From positions 1 to 34,640 of the IMG/VR virus record IMGVR_UViG_3300043446_001490: a DNA stretch of 34,640 nucleotides. One strand, written 5' to 3'. The DNA comes from a virus. This document shows, piece by piece, positions 6,024-14,230 of this stretch. Numbering within the stretch: position 1 is the first letter of the stretch; each line of letters starts with the position of its first letter. The notes beneath the pieces are model-generated. The model made no database searches, was not told the DNA's origin, and saw only the letters and a list, made by a program, of their open reading frames with translations. Made by a program: the position numbers and the translations under genes.

Positions 6024-6079
6024 TGCTCATCTTAGGCGCGCTTATTGCATGGTTGATCAGTGAAATGCTAGACTTGTAG
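6023..6079 (+). CDS. Possible 18-residue membrane peptide at the end of the early module
   Basis: MLILGALIAWLISEMLDL, beginning at an ATG that overlaps the previous stop as TGATG; an ATG two codons earlier is also possible. It is one hydrophobic helix with acidic residues at the C-terminal end. Extremely short, so it could be chance, but the coupled start and position before the terminator favour a real peptide. Confidence 0.35.
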   Translation: MLILGALIAWLISEMLDL

Positions 6080-6117
6080 TGTTGGAACTTCTCCTGTCCT
6101 AGCACCCCACGCTAGTT

Positions 6118-6145
6118 GGCCCGTCGATTGACGGGCCTTTTTTTT
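6118..6145 (+). terminator. Intrinsic terminator of the early rightward module
   Basis: An eight-pair stem GGCCCGTC/GACGGGCC with GATT loop is followed by eight T. It closes the plus-strand module just before the convergent end of the primase-helicase gene at 6154. On the minus strand no T-run follows, so it acts in one direction. Confidence 0.9.
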
Positions 6146-6153
6146 ACCTCACG

Positions 6154-8457
6154 TTACCGCACAAGGGCCATCTTGGTAGGCGCGGTTTCTTCAACCATGC
6201 GCCTAAGCTCTGATTTCGACAGCTTAGATGCAAGCTCAGGCACCGCAAAAATGTGCTTCTTGGTCTGATATTCCGACGACGCTAATCGGCCCACATCAAC
6301 CCAGTTAGCTTCCTTCAGCGCGTGTAGCAGTGCTGCCTGATGGATTTTCACGCCAGCAGGCAAGCCACCGGATAAGCGATCAATCAGTATATGGAAGGGC
6401 GACCCCACCACACCGCGCGCGAACTCGCCTTGGCGGTTACGCATAAGCTCAACCAAGAACGATTCGGACGTACTCATGGAGTGCTCGATCAAGTTAAACT
6501 TGAACTCGGTCCAAGCAGGCGTGGCAGCAGGGTTGAACGCCGACACGTCGCGCTGATACAGCCATGCCGCTATGGAAACGAAGCCTTCCGACTTGTACCA
6601 ATCCCACAATAGCTGCGCCTGGCGATCGACCATGCGAGGCGCGCGCGACCATATACAGAACCAACGCCGATCTTGCGAGTCAAGCGATATGGGGAGTGGA
6701 TCGTTTGTAAACGACAGCACGAGCGATCGATTGAGCATGTCATAGGGATGCAGACCCTTGCGGTTAATCGGCAGCATCTCTGGAGGCGCAGCGATGATCG
6801 GTTTAAGGCGGTTCGCCAACGCGCGACGCGCTGCCGCTTCTGGTTCCTTCAATTCATTAATCACGAGGACCTCGCACTCAAGCTGATAGCCCCATTGGAG
6901 GTTCAGCGTATCGTTATCAAGTAAACCCCTGTTCTTCAGCCCTGGCCCGCACACGGCCCATAGAAACGGCGCCCACATAGTGTCTTTACCGCATCCTTGA
7001 TCGCCGCCATGCAATATCGCGTGATTGATTTTGACTTCGGGATGCTGGAGCTTATAGGCCATGATGTTAAACAGGTGCTCACGCTCGCTAGGCTCAGGCA
7101 CAAGGCGCTCGCAGTGCTCAAGCCATGGCGATATGTCGCGCACAAGGGTCTTATCAACCACGGGCCGCGCATCGCGCCAACGGTTGCCAAACACATCACC
7201 GTCACGCGACACGAGCGTCGACTCGCCAGCAGCGTAGGTAACCCCCACGAGCGTACGCGCGCCCATGGCCTGGCGCTGTTCATCGAAACACGTTGCCGCT
7301 TCGATCTTGCGTTTGCTGTTAATCGATGTGCAATTCACATGGCGATAGAGCGCGTTAAAGACCCAACGCGGTACCTCGCGCCGGTCCTGCATGTCGAAGA
7401 ACGAGTCATCACTCTGAATATAAGCAAAGCGTTGAAACCAGCCCTTCATCTCAACACGCCCAAGCTCCTTACGCTCGACCTCCTCGATCACCTTCTTGGC
7501 GTCATCACTAAAAAAATCGCTAGGCTCTAGCTTGTCAAGCGTCGTTTGCATGGTGCTTGCGAGCAAATCATCGCGCAGCCCCAGCGCGTGAGCAGGGCCA
7601 CCATTCTCAGCGACCCACGCTAGAAACGCTTTAGTGTCAAGATCAACGCAGTGCGAGTGTAGGCAGCAGTACGCGCGCATGGAGGGCTTATAGCGCCCCT
7701 CAGGGTTGCCGTCGGTATGTTCGGCTGAGTTGGGGCAGATGACGCCAGCCCAGCCCTCACCGTTAGGCTTAGACACAACCATACCCTGCGCCGCAAGCCA
7801 CGCGAACACGTCATCGTTACCTGTGTCGACGATCTTGATCGGCTGAGGGCCGCTGCTGTCGGCCTCAGCAGGCGTTACGCCCAGCGCCTCGCATATCTGA
7901 GCGAGCGAGAAGTCACGCTCAGGATGAAACTCGACTAGACGCGACGCAAAACTATTACGACCAGGCTTGAGATTGACCGAGCCAGGCAAGCGAAAATTGC
8001 GCACCGCGTTAAGCGCCCCAGGGTCCGTGTAGCCCGCATCAGCGATCGCACGCATGGCCGCAGCAAACTCACCCTTGGTCGGCTGTTCGGCAAAGGCGTA
8101 GCCCCACTGAAACGAACCAGGCGAGGTCTCCATCACCCAGGTCGGCGCAAGCGGTGGTGTCTTGCTCTTGGTGCCGACGTCATCAAGCACCATGACCAAG
8201 CAATATTCACAATTGGCAGTTGACGCTGAGACGTGCTCACCAAAGCGATCGACAATAAACGACGCTGTGTTGCCGTACCACGCCTGATCGGCCTTGATCT
8301 TGGCGTCTTTGGGCAGGTAAGCAGGCCACGTACACTTAATCGCGCCATCAGCGTGAAACTGCAACTGACCGTCTTTCAATTGCGGCTTTTGCCGCACCAA
8401 CAACGCTGTCTCGCCCTCAGGCGCAAGCGACATTAAAAAGTCAATAAAGGTTTTCAT
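6154..8457 (-). CDS. Primase-helicase (N-terminal primase-like, C-terminal DUF5906-type ATPase)
   Basis: A 767-residue replication protein. The N-terminal part (about 1-200) resembles archaeo-eukaryotic or RepB-type primases, with CLVMVLDDVGTKSKT and NAVRNFRLPGSVN. A Cys/His segment near 239-270 (VICPNSAEHTDG, then AYCCLHSHC) could bind zinc. The helicase part has a Walker A motif GGDQGCGKDT near residue 483, where Asp follows the Lys, as in DUF5906 or NrS-1-type helicases, and VLVINELKEPEAA as the Walker B region. It would unwind DNA and lay down primers for the polymerase. Its ATG overlaps the polymerase stop (ATGA). Primase activity is inferred. Confidence 0.85.
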   Translation of the reverse strand: MKTFIDFLMSLAPEGETALLVRQKPQLKDGQLQFHADGAIKCTWPAYLPKDAKIKADQAWYGNTASFIVDRFGEHVSASTANCEYCLVMVLDDVGTKSKTPPLAPTWVMETSPGSFQWGYAFAEQPTKGEFAAAMRAIADAGYTDPGALNAVRNFRLPGSVNLKPGRNSFASRLVEFHPERDFSLAQICEALGVTPAEADSSGPQPIKIVDTGNDDVFAWLAAQGMVVSKPNGEGWAGVICPNSAEHTDGNPEGRYKPSMRAYCCLHSHCVDLDTKAFLAWVAENGGPAHALGLRDDLLASTMQTTLDKLEPSDFFSDDAKKVIEEVERKELGRVEMKGWFQRFAYIQSDDSFFDMQDRREVPRWVFNALYRHVNCTSINSKRKIEAATCFDEQRQAMGARTLVGVTYAAGESTLVSRDGDVFGNRWRDARPVVDKTLVRDISPWLEHCERLVPEPSEREHLFNIMAYKLQHPEVKINHAILHGGDQGCGKDTMWAPFLWAVCGPGLKNRGLLDNDTLNLQWGYQLECEVLVINELKEPEAAARRALANRLKPIIAAPPEMLPINRKGLHPYDMLNRSLVLSFTNDPLPISLDSQDRRWFCIWSRAPRMVDRQAQLLWDWYKSEGFVSIAAWLYQRDVSAFNPAATPAWTEFKFNLIEHSMSTSESFLVELMRNRQGEFARGVVGSPFHILIDRLSGGLPAGVKIHQAALLHALKEANWVDVGRLASSEYQTKKHIFAVPELASKLSKSELRRMVEETAPTKMALVR

Positions 8458-10400
8458 TTTCCATACCTTGTCATGGTTGAAACTTCAGCATCCAAAGGCA
8501 ACCCCTGCGCCCATGCTGGCGGTGTACACATTACGCGATGCAACGCCTGCGCAGCTTCTTCAGCCCGCGACGCTGGCACCTCAAGCACAATCTCATCATG
8601 GACATGCAGCACTACATCAGTCAGTTGGCGCAGCGACGCGCGCAAGATGTCGTTAGCCGCAGCCTGGCAGATGTTCTCTGCCGCCAGACCCTTCCACAGA
8701 CGCGCGCGAGGCCATTCCTTAGCATCCTGCGCAGGCTTCCACGACGCCTTGGCGTAAGACACACCATCAGCGTCAATGCGCGCGTAGGGGTAGCAAAGGA
8801 TGCGTCCTGAGGGCAGCGCGTACCAGAGGTGCTGAGAGTCAAAATAGTACGTCACACGGCCAGCCTTAAACTCAGACTTTGGGTTCCTCATCGCGCGCGT
8901 ATACGCTGACTCAAGCGCCTGCCAGTAATGCACAGCCCACGGGTTAGCGCGACGCCATGCGTCGACCATGCGCCTGCTGTCAGCTTCAGGTAAGTTAACG
9001 CCATAGATGCGCCCCATCGATGCAAACGCTCCCACGCCGCCACCGTAACCACAGGCAAGCTCTTGCACCTTGCCGATCTGACGCTGCTCTTTATCGATCG
9101 CATCCACCGGCACGTTAAACGTCCGGCTGGCGTTGTGTTTGTAAATGTCTGCGCCCGTGCGAAACAAATCTAACTTAGCTTCAGACGTAGCGTGCGCTGA
9201 CAGCCACGGGTTCATGCGCGCCTCGATCGCCGCCCAATCAGCGACGATCAGCACATGCTCAGGCGCAGGCGTCAGCGCAGGGCGCAGCATCCCCTTAAGC
9301 ACGTCCGTGACGCGTCGCCCGTAAGTCGGCACGATCTTATGGCCGCGCACCATCGCAGTACGGACAGCCTCAGGATCGTCAGCGCACTTACGCGTAAAGT
9401 TATGCACCTGCGCGCCGTAGGACGACGCACGACCCGTAGCCGACCCACCGGCAAACACAAACGCACCGCGCACCCGATGATCCTCATCGTCAGCAAGCGC
9501 AGCCAAGCGGCTGAACTTCGCCACGCTCGACGCCCACAGATCGTCAGCGCACTGGATGACTTCGGCCACATCAGGCGGCACTTGCTCAGGATCGTCTATC
9601 GCAAGCAAGTTAGCCCGCACGGTCTTATCGATCGAATACTTCTTCTCACCGTCCTTATGCGACGCCATGAGCGCCAACGCCTGCGGTCCTACGCGGTCCA
9701 TGACCCACTGCTTCATCTTAGGACTGCGCACGCTCGCAATGGCGCCCTGCGTCACGTCGGCAACGATCTGCTCGATCTCGATGAGTTCATCGCTTGCATA
9801 CTGCACCGCTGCCTTGCACAGCGCCACATCGACCAGCACGCCACGATCATTAATGCGCTCGTTGACGTGATAGTCGGCAAGCTCCTCAGCCGACAGATCG
9901 CGCATGGCCTTAGAGATAGCGCGCATGGCGCGGACGTCTTGCTCGCAATAAGACACTAACTCAGCAAACAACGCCTCGTCGCGGTAAAAATTGCCGTCTG
10001 CCTGCGGCAAGCATAGGCGTCTGATCAGTTGCGAGCCACGGTAGTCTTTACGCATGTCAGCGCTTGCAAACCGTCCTACGTCCTCAAGCGAGCCAGGCGC
10101 ACAGTTAGCCCGTGCTTGGGTAGCCGTGCAGTAGAACTGCTCAAGGTCGTAGTTGATGTGCAGCACGTACCAAAAGATCAGACGCTCAAACGCTGCGTTA
10201 TGCGCGCGTATCTGGCCGGTGTGCTGGCGCACGCGCTTAGGAAACGGTAGCTCAGGCGTCCACGTCACAACGTCCTCATCATTGAACGCGTAGGACATGC
10301 ACAGCACGTCCGTACTTGCGTCTTGCGCGTAGTTGTAAACGCCTTTGGTCGTCAGGTCACAGCGGCTGAGTGTCTCGAAATCCACCCATAGGACGCTCAT
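8454..10400 (-). CDS. DNA polymerase, family A, with 3'-5' exonuclease domain
   Basis: 648 residues, without a 5'-3' nuclease domain. The N-terminus shows the DEDD exonuclease motif VDFETLSRCDL (D6, E8). The polymerase domain has motif A IVADWAAIEAR near 384-394 in place of the usual DYSQIELR, motif B RQIGKVQELACGYGGG near 438-453, and motif C HVHDEIVLEVP near 597-607 with the catalytic Asp-Glu. It copies the phage genome, with primase-helicase downstream and the clamp-like protein as likely helpers. The start follows directly on the previous stop (TAGATG). Confidence 0.95.
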   Translation of the reverse strand: MSVLWVDFETLSRCDLTTKGVYNYAQDASTDVLCMSYAFNDEDVVTWTPELPFPKRVRQHTGQIRAHNAAFERLIFWYVLHINYDLEQFYCTATQARANCAPGSLEDVGRFASADMRKDYRGSQLIRRLCLPQADGNFYRDEALFAELVSYCEQDVRAMRAISKAMRDLSAEELADYHVNERINDRGVLVDVALCKAAVQYASDELIEIEQIVADVTQGAIASVRSPKMKQWVMDRVGPQALALMASHKDGEKKYSIDKTVRANLLAIDDPEQVPPDVAEVIQCADDLWASSVAKFSRLAALADDEDHRVRGAFVFAGGSATGRASSYGAQVHNFTRKCADDPEAVRTAMVRGHKIVPTYGRRVTDVLKGMLRPALTPAPEHVLIVADWAAIEARMNPWLSAHATSEAKLDLFRTGADIYKHNASRTFNVPVDAIDKEQRQIGKVQELACGYGGGVGAFASMGRIYGVNLPEADSRRMVDAWRRANPWAVHYWQALESAYTRAMRNPKSEFKAGRVTYYFDSQHLWYALPSGRILCYPYARIDADGVSYAKASWKPAQDAKEWPRARLWKGLAAENICQAAANDILRASLRQLTDVVLHVHDEIVLEVPASRAEEAAQALHRVMCTPPAWAQGLPLDAEVSTMTRYGK

Positions 10401-10568
10401 CTATTGACCCAACGTCGGTTCAGCATTTTGTGCAGCCAGCACAACAAGCTCCGAAGCCACGCGTCTGATCTGCATCGCACACTCCAGCGCACCAGTCGCA
10501 TCGCACATGTCGCATAAATGCTTATATTCGCGTAATAAGTGATTAAGCGTTTCATAAGGGTGTTCCAT
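10401..10568 (-). CDS. Hypothetical protein, 55 aa, helical
   Basis: Starts MEHPYETLNHLLREYKHLCD, chosen because GGAG lies eight bases before this ATG; a longer frame would begin inside a terminator hairpin. It is predicted to be two helices with three cysteines and no charge cluster. Placed immediately before the polymerase (TAGATG junction) and immediately after an intrinsic terminator, so it is the first gene read by polymerases that pass the terminator. Family unknown. Confidence 0.7.
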   Translation of the reverse strand: MEHPYETLNHLLREYKHLCDMCDATGALECAMQIRRVASELVVLAAQNAEPTLGQ

Positions 10569-10582
10569 CGTTTTCTCCAAAG

Positions 10583-10613
10583 AAAAAAAAGCCACGGCTG
10601 TTACACCGTGGCT
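10583..10613 (-). terminator. Intrinsic terminator inside the replication operon
   Basis: On the minus strand the stem AGCCACGG/CCGTGGCT (10590-10613, eight-base loop) is followed by a run of eight T (10583-10590). It lies twelve bases after the stop of the upstream gene and directly before the ribosome-binding site of the 55-residue protein, so it should reduce transcription into polymerase and primase-helicase. Confidence 0.85.
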
Positions 10614-10624
10614 CTCCAAGCTAA

Positions 10625-11275
10625 TTAGGCTGCGCGACGACGACGACGCGGCGCATCTTCGGCGGCGGGGTTGGCCTCCTCAGGTGCGTCCACTTCCTCG
10701 GTCTTACCGTCCATGCTTGCCCACTCCACAACCTCAAATACTGGCGTGAATATCTTGCCATAAGACTTGTGCGTGTAGTGGTCCTTCTTGAGCCGCACGA
10801 CTGGCACAGGCTTCGATTGATCCTTCTCGACCTGCGCGGCGATCGCTAGCGCGAGCGTCTGTACGCTGCGCTTACCACCGACTGACGTCGTAGTGTAGCG
10901 GGCTTCCATACCCTCATCGTCGCCTGAAAGACACTTAAGCGACATGCCGACTTGGGTTTCCCAACCCTTCTTTGCGCCTGGCGGGGCGACATCGATGTTG
11001 GGCAAAGGCTCAGATACCGATACCATCTTTTCAGCCAACACCTCACCGTCACCCCACGCAATATAGCCGTGGACAAAGGAGAAGGGATTGACTGCCCAGG
11101 TGGAACCATCTTCGATTTCTGTCTGGTCAGCACCAAAGACCCAATGGCCGGTCTTGTCCATCTTGAGAATGACAACGCCAGACGGGCCGACGTCCTTCTC
11201 GAGCGCACGCAGTGCTGTCGAGAGGCTTGCTACGGATGGGAGATTTGCTTGACTGAAAGCTACTAAATTAGACAT
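10625..11275 (-). CDS. Putative DNA-binding replication accessory protein, 216 aa
   Basis: Begins MSNLVAFSQANLPSVASLST with AAGGAAATCGTC before the ATG. The central part contains many short strands (GVVILKMDKTGHWVFGAD, GYIAWGDGEVL) and the segment GWETQVGMSLKCLSGDDEG. The tail is acidic (TEEVDAPEEANPAAED) and then ends in RRRRRAA. An acidic tail recalls single-strand binding proteins, and the position between a nuclease and the polymerase supports a replication or recombination role, but I cannot name the family with confidence. Confidence 0.6.
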   Translation of the reverse strand: MSNLVAFSQANLPSVASLSTALRALEKDVGPSGVVILKMDKTGHWVFGADQTEIEDGSTWAVNPFSFVHGYIAWGDGEVLAEKMVSVSEPLPNIDVAPPGAKKGWETQVGMSLKCLSGDDEGMEARYTTTSVGGKRSVQTLALAIAAQVEKDQSKPVPVVRLKKDHYTHKSYGKIFTPVFEVVEWASMDGKTEEVDAPEEANPAAEDAPRRRRRAA

Positions 11276-11285
11276 GACGATTTCC

Positions 11286-12401
11286 TTACTGAAGTTTAGA
11301 AAGGGCTGCGGTTAAGTGCAACCCAACGTTAAGCACGGCAGGCCGAGGATCGCTCTCCGGCGCCAACGTGCTGCCGCTCGACACAGCCACGACAAGATCA
11401 TCGGGCAGTGCTAGCTTGCTCTTTTTTAGCACCTTCTCAGCTTGAGCAGGGCTAATTAATTCCTTCTTATACAACTGATTCTGACTGACGCCAAGACCCG
11501 CAAGCGCAGCAGACGCCTTAGACTCATCAGCCCACTGACGCGTTGCGCGCTTACTTACTAATTTATACCCAGGCACTGGCATGTCTTTCTCAAGGCGCTC
11601 AAACGCTAACTTACGCGCATCACTAATGAACGACTCTAGCTTATCAGCCAGATCAAGCGCACGGCCTAAGTCTTCAGGCGCAAGCGCATCGAGTTTTAGA
11701 TGCACCACGCGATCGATCTCGCCGGTCATCTTGGGGCAGATCGGTTTGGCCGTACACCAGCGGCACCAATCGCCGATCTCAAGCGGCGCGTTGGGTTTGC
11801 TAGCAAGCGTTACAGCGGTTTGCAGTTCTGCTTGAAAGGCAGCAACACGCTCAAACGTCGTCACCCAGCGCCTGACCGCAGGTGGCTGTACGATGATGAT
11901 CTCAATCTCCTTAGCGCCGTCAAAGGCCCAAGCAAACTCGCTGTTGCTCATCGCAGCGGCAGCGTAGAAAAGACCTTGATAGTTTTCCTCAGCGTCAACG
12001 ATCACGCCATCGCCAAACTTCCAATCAAGAATGATCACGCGATCATCAACGCGTCCGATCAGATCAACGTTACCGAAGACGCCCTCAAGACCTTTAACGT
12101 TTTCAAACCCAACATGCTTTTCTTGATCAAAACTCATATCTTGGTTGGGGTCTATTTCATCCAACGCCGAAATACAAAACGTTAGCTTGTCGATTTGCTC
12201 ATCTGTCAAATTGTGCTTACGAACAACATCAGATAACTTGCTGTATACAAGCACTTCTTCCATGCAGGCGTGCAACAGCGTACCCTCTGCGGCGTACTTG
12301 CTTTCAACCTGCGGTGGCATTTGCTGCACGAGCACCACGCTGCCAGGGCAGTTGATGACGCGCTTGGCGGTCGAGCCGCCGACAATGTTACTGTGCCTCA
12401 T
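11286..12401 (-). CDS. Cas4/RecB-like exonuclease, DUF2800 family
   Basis: 371 residues with a PD-(D/E)XK nuclease core: H44 in GTLLHACMEE, D113 in GNVDLIGRVD, D126 and K128 in IILDWKFGDG, and Q142 in NYQGLFYAA. Four cysteines, C18 (INCPGS) and C213, C216, C222 (WCRWCTAKPICP), are spaced as in the iron-sulfur staple of Cas4 and AddB nucleases. Likely processes DNA ends for recombination. Start overlaps the preceding small gene as ATGA. The DUF2800 name is from memory; the motif set is seen directly. Confidence 0.88.
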   Translation of the reverse strand: MRHSNIVGGSTAKRVINCPGSVVLVQQMPPQVESKYAAEGTLLHACMEEVLVYSKLSDVVRKHNLTDEQIDKLTFCISALDEIDPNQDMSFDQEKHVGFENVKGLEGVFGNVDLIGRVDDRVIILDWKFGDGVIVDAEENYQGLFYAAAAMSNSEFAWAFDGAKEIEIIIVQPPAVRRWVTTFERVAAFQAELQTAVTLASKPNAPLEIGDWCRWCTAKPICPKMTGEIDRVVHLKLDALAPEDLGRALDLADKLESFISDARKLAFERLEKDMPVPGYKLVSKRATRQWADESKASAALAGLGVSQNQLYKKELISPAQAEKVLKKSKLALPDDLVVAVSSGSTLAPESDPRPAVLNVGLHLTAALSKLQ

Positions 12402-12580
12402 GCCTCGACCCCTAACAGCGTGTTGATAGCGTCACGCAACTCGGTGGCTTGCTTGAGCGTAAGCATCGTTGATGCGTAGGCAGTGCCTTTGAACATCGAA
12501 AGCCAGATGCCGTCGCTGTGCAAACTAAGATTGACGCTGTCGCCCTGTCTTGCATCGATTGAAATGTAATCATCATCCAT
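12398..12580 (-). CDS. Hypothetical protein, 60 aa, first gene of the replication operon
   Basis: Starts MDDDYISIDARQGDSVNLSL with AAGGACAGTCAA upstream. The first 35 residues look like strands (SVNLSLHSDGIWLSMF) and the rest like one helix (TLKQATELRDAINTLLG). It ends by overlapping the nuclease start as ATGA. Position right after the promoter suggests strong early expression. Not recognised. Confidence 0.7.
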   Translation of the reverse strand: MDDDYISIDARQGDSVNLSLHSDGIWLSMFKGTAYASTMLTLKQATELRDAINTLLGVEA

Positions 12581-12609
12581 TTGACTGTCCTTGAGTTAAT
12601 TGAGGCTTC

Positions 12610-12637
12610 ACTTTAGCACATCTAATAAACTTGTCAA
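12610..12637 (-). promoter_or_regulatory. Leftward promoter of the replication operon
   Basis: On the minus strand TTGACA (12632-12637), a perfect -35 box, is followed after 16 bases by TAAAGT (12610-12615). The expected start near 12603 gives a leader of about 23 bases to the first ATG. Its -35 box overlaps that of the rightward promoter almost completely. Confidence 0.65.
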
Positions 12638-12659
12638 ATAGTTTTTGACAGGGTATGAT
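12631..12659 (+). promoter_or_regulatory. Rightward promoter of the nuclease-helicase module
   Basis: TTGTCA (12631-12636) and TATGAT (12654-12659) with a 17-base spacer, each five of six consensus bases. The expected start, about seven bases after the -10 box, is the A of the ATG at 12666, so the message may be leaderless. Confidence 0.75.
12632..12650. promoter_or_regulatory. Inverted repeat overlapping both divergent promoters, candidate operator
   Basis: TGTCAAA (12632-12638) and TTTGACA (12644-12650) are perfect complements separated by five bases. The dyad covers the leftward -35 box and most of the rightward -35 box and spacer. A dimeric repressor bound here could switch both operons. 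Confidence 0.5.
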
Positions 12660-12665
12660 GCGGCC

Positions 12666-12938
12666 ATGCTAGAAAAAAATATTGAAGCGCACCTCGTCAA
12701 GCGCGTTAAAGAGATTGGCGGCATCGCTTACAAGTTTGTAAGCCCTGCTCACCGTGGCGTTGCTGACCGCGTCGTCTGCCTGCCTAACGGTGTCGTATGG
12801 TTTGTTGAGTTGAAGGCGCCTGGTGGCCGTCTGTCGCCGTTACAGAAGGTGTTTGAAGACGACATGGCACGCCTTAGGCAGCGCTACGTGTGCCTGTGGT
12901 CTAAAGAACAAGTTGACGCGTGGGTCAAGGAACTATGA
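12666..12938 (+). CDS. VRR-NUC domain nuclease
   Basis: A 90-residue stand-alone VRR-NUC protein of the PD-(D/E)XK superfamily, which cleaves structured or branched DNA. The active-site set is visible: GVADRVV with D34, VELK with E48 and K50, and a downstream Q60 in GGRLSPLQ. ATG 12666 is chosen; no ribosome-binding site precedes it, and it coincides with the expected transcription start. Followed by the helicase with an ATGA overlap, a nuclease-helicase pairing common in phages. Confidence 0.92.
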   Translation: MLEKNIEAHLVKRVKEIGGIAYKFVSPAHRGVADRVVCLPNGVVWFVELKAPGGRLSPLQKVFEDDMARLRQRYVCLWSKEQVDAWVKEL

Positions 12939-14230
12939 AACTGCGCCCTTACCAAGATGAAGCGGTTGACTTTCTGTTTGAGAACGATCGCGCCATGGTG
13001 CTAGCGCCCGTAGGGGCTGGCAAGACTGCGATCACGCTCAAAGCCATGGAAGGTATGATCTTAGAAGGCTACGTCACGCGTTGGCTTGTCATCGCACCGC
13101 TGCGTGTGGCCCGCGACGTATGGCCCATTGAGCAAGTGAAATGGTCGTCAGGTTTGGCGCTCGCCACGGCTACAGGATCACCTGCGCATCGCATAGCCGC
13201 GCTACAAAGTGACGCTGATATTGTCGTGACGAATTACGACAACCTTCAGTGGCTCGCAGCGCAGCCCTTAGATGCGTTTGACGGGATTGTGTTTGACGAA
13301 CTAACCAAGCTAAAAAATCCATCAGGCGCACGCTTTAAAGCGCTTCATAAGATCATCGATCAGTTCAACATCCGTTGGGGTCTGACCGGCAGTTTCACGA
13401 GCAACGGTCTTGAAGACGTCTTCGGTCAGTGCAAGATCATCGATCAAAAATTGCTGGGGCGCAGCAAGGGCGCGTTTATGCAGCAATACTTTAGTCTTAA
13501 TACTTATGCTGGGTTTGACGATTGGACGCCGCTGCCTGGCGCGCTAACGCGCGTCATGGAGCGCATCAAACCTGCTACTTTCGTATTAGAACCTGGTGTC
13601 TATAAAAACAAGCTGCCGCCGTGCCATACGGTGGAGTTGCGTGTGGACATGCAAACGCGCGAGCCGTACGAGACGATGAAGCGCGACTTTGTTGTGCAGT
13701 TTGACAACGCGCAAGCGATTGCACAGAACGCTGCGGTGGTCACGCAGAAGTTGCAACAAATGTCGTCTGGGTTCGTCTACTCACCTGAGCCGGTTTGGTT
13801 CAGCACCCATAAGTTTGATGCGCTTGATGAGTTGATCGAAGAGAATCAACGCGCCAACACGATCATTGTTTATCAATACAAGGAAGAACTCAGTGAACTT
13901 AAACGACGATACAAGCATCTTGCCAGCTTGGACGACCCTGACGCCATTGGACGATGGAACGCTGGCAACATTCCGCTTATGGCGGTGCATCCAAAATCCG
14001 CCGGTCATGGCCTTAACTTGCAGTTCGGAGGCTGCCACATGGTCTTTCTGTCCCTGCCGTGGTCACTTGAGCTTTACGAACAGACCGTTGGACGATTGCA
14101 TCGATCCGGCCAGCAGCGCGACGTGTGGGTCTACGTCCTTATAACGAAGGACACCATCGACGAGCGCATATGGACCGCGCTGCACGACAAACGAAAACTA
14201 AGCGATATTGCTATGGAGGCACTGAAATGA
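12935..14230 (+). CDS. SNF2-type DNA helicase/translocase
   Basis: 431 residues of superfamily 2. It has the Q-tip LRPYQDEAV (3-11), Walker A APVGAGKT (24-31), motif Ia IAPLRVARDVWP, motif II IVFDELTKLKNP with DEL at 121-123 in place of DEAH, motif III GLTGSFTSNG, and motif VI EQTVGRLHRSGQQRDV near the C-terminus, typical of SNF2-like proteins. It would move along or remodel DNA during replication or recombination, probably together with the VRR-NUC protein. ATG 12935 overlaps the nuclease stop and has AAGGAACT before it. Confidence 0.93.
   Translation: MKLRPYQDEAVDFLFENDRAMVLAPVGAGKTAITLKAMEGMILEGYVTRWLVIAPLRVARDVWPIEQVKWSSGLALATATGSPAHRIAALQSDADIVVTNYDNLQWLAAQPLDAFDGIVFDELTKLKNPSGARFKALHKIIDQFNIRWGLTGSFTSNGLEDVFGQCKIIDQKLLGRSKGAFMQQYFSLNTYAGFDDWTPLPGALTRVMERIKPATFVLEPGVYKNKLPPCHTVELRVDMQTREPYETMKRDFVVQFDNAQAIAQNAAVVTQKLQQMSSGFVYSPEPVWFSTHKFDALDELIEENQRANTIIVYQYKEELSELKRRYKHLASLDDPDAIGRWNAGNIPLMAVHPKSAGHGLNLQFGGCHMVFLSLPWSLELYEQTVGRLHRSGQQRDVWVYVLITKDTIDERIWTALHDKRKLSDIAMEALK

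Noticed and set aside
6997-7530. 177-codon plus-strand frame inside the primase-helicase gene
   Set aside because: Antisense to a gene with clear Walker A motif; no ribosome-binding site or family signal.
9255-9959. 234-codon plus-strand frame inside the DNA polymerase gene
   Set aside because: Antisense to well-supported polymerase coding sequence, rich in Arg and His as expected for a shadow frame.
11700-12185. 161-codon plus-strand frame inside the Cas4-like nuclease gene
   Set aside because: Antisense shadow; the nuclease motifs on the minus strand are unambiguous.
11286-12401. Cas4 as part of a CRISPR system
   Set aside because: Motifs fit the wider Cas4/AddB nuclease group, but no cas1, cas2 or array is present; phage recombination nuclease is the better reading.
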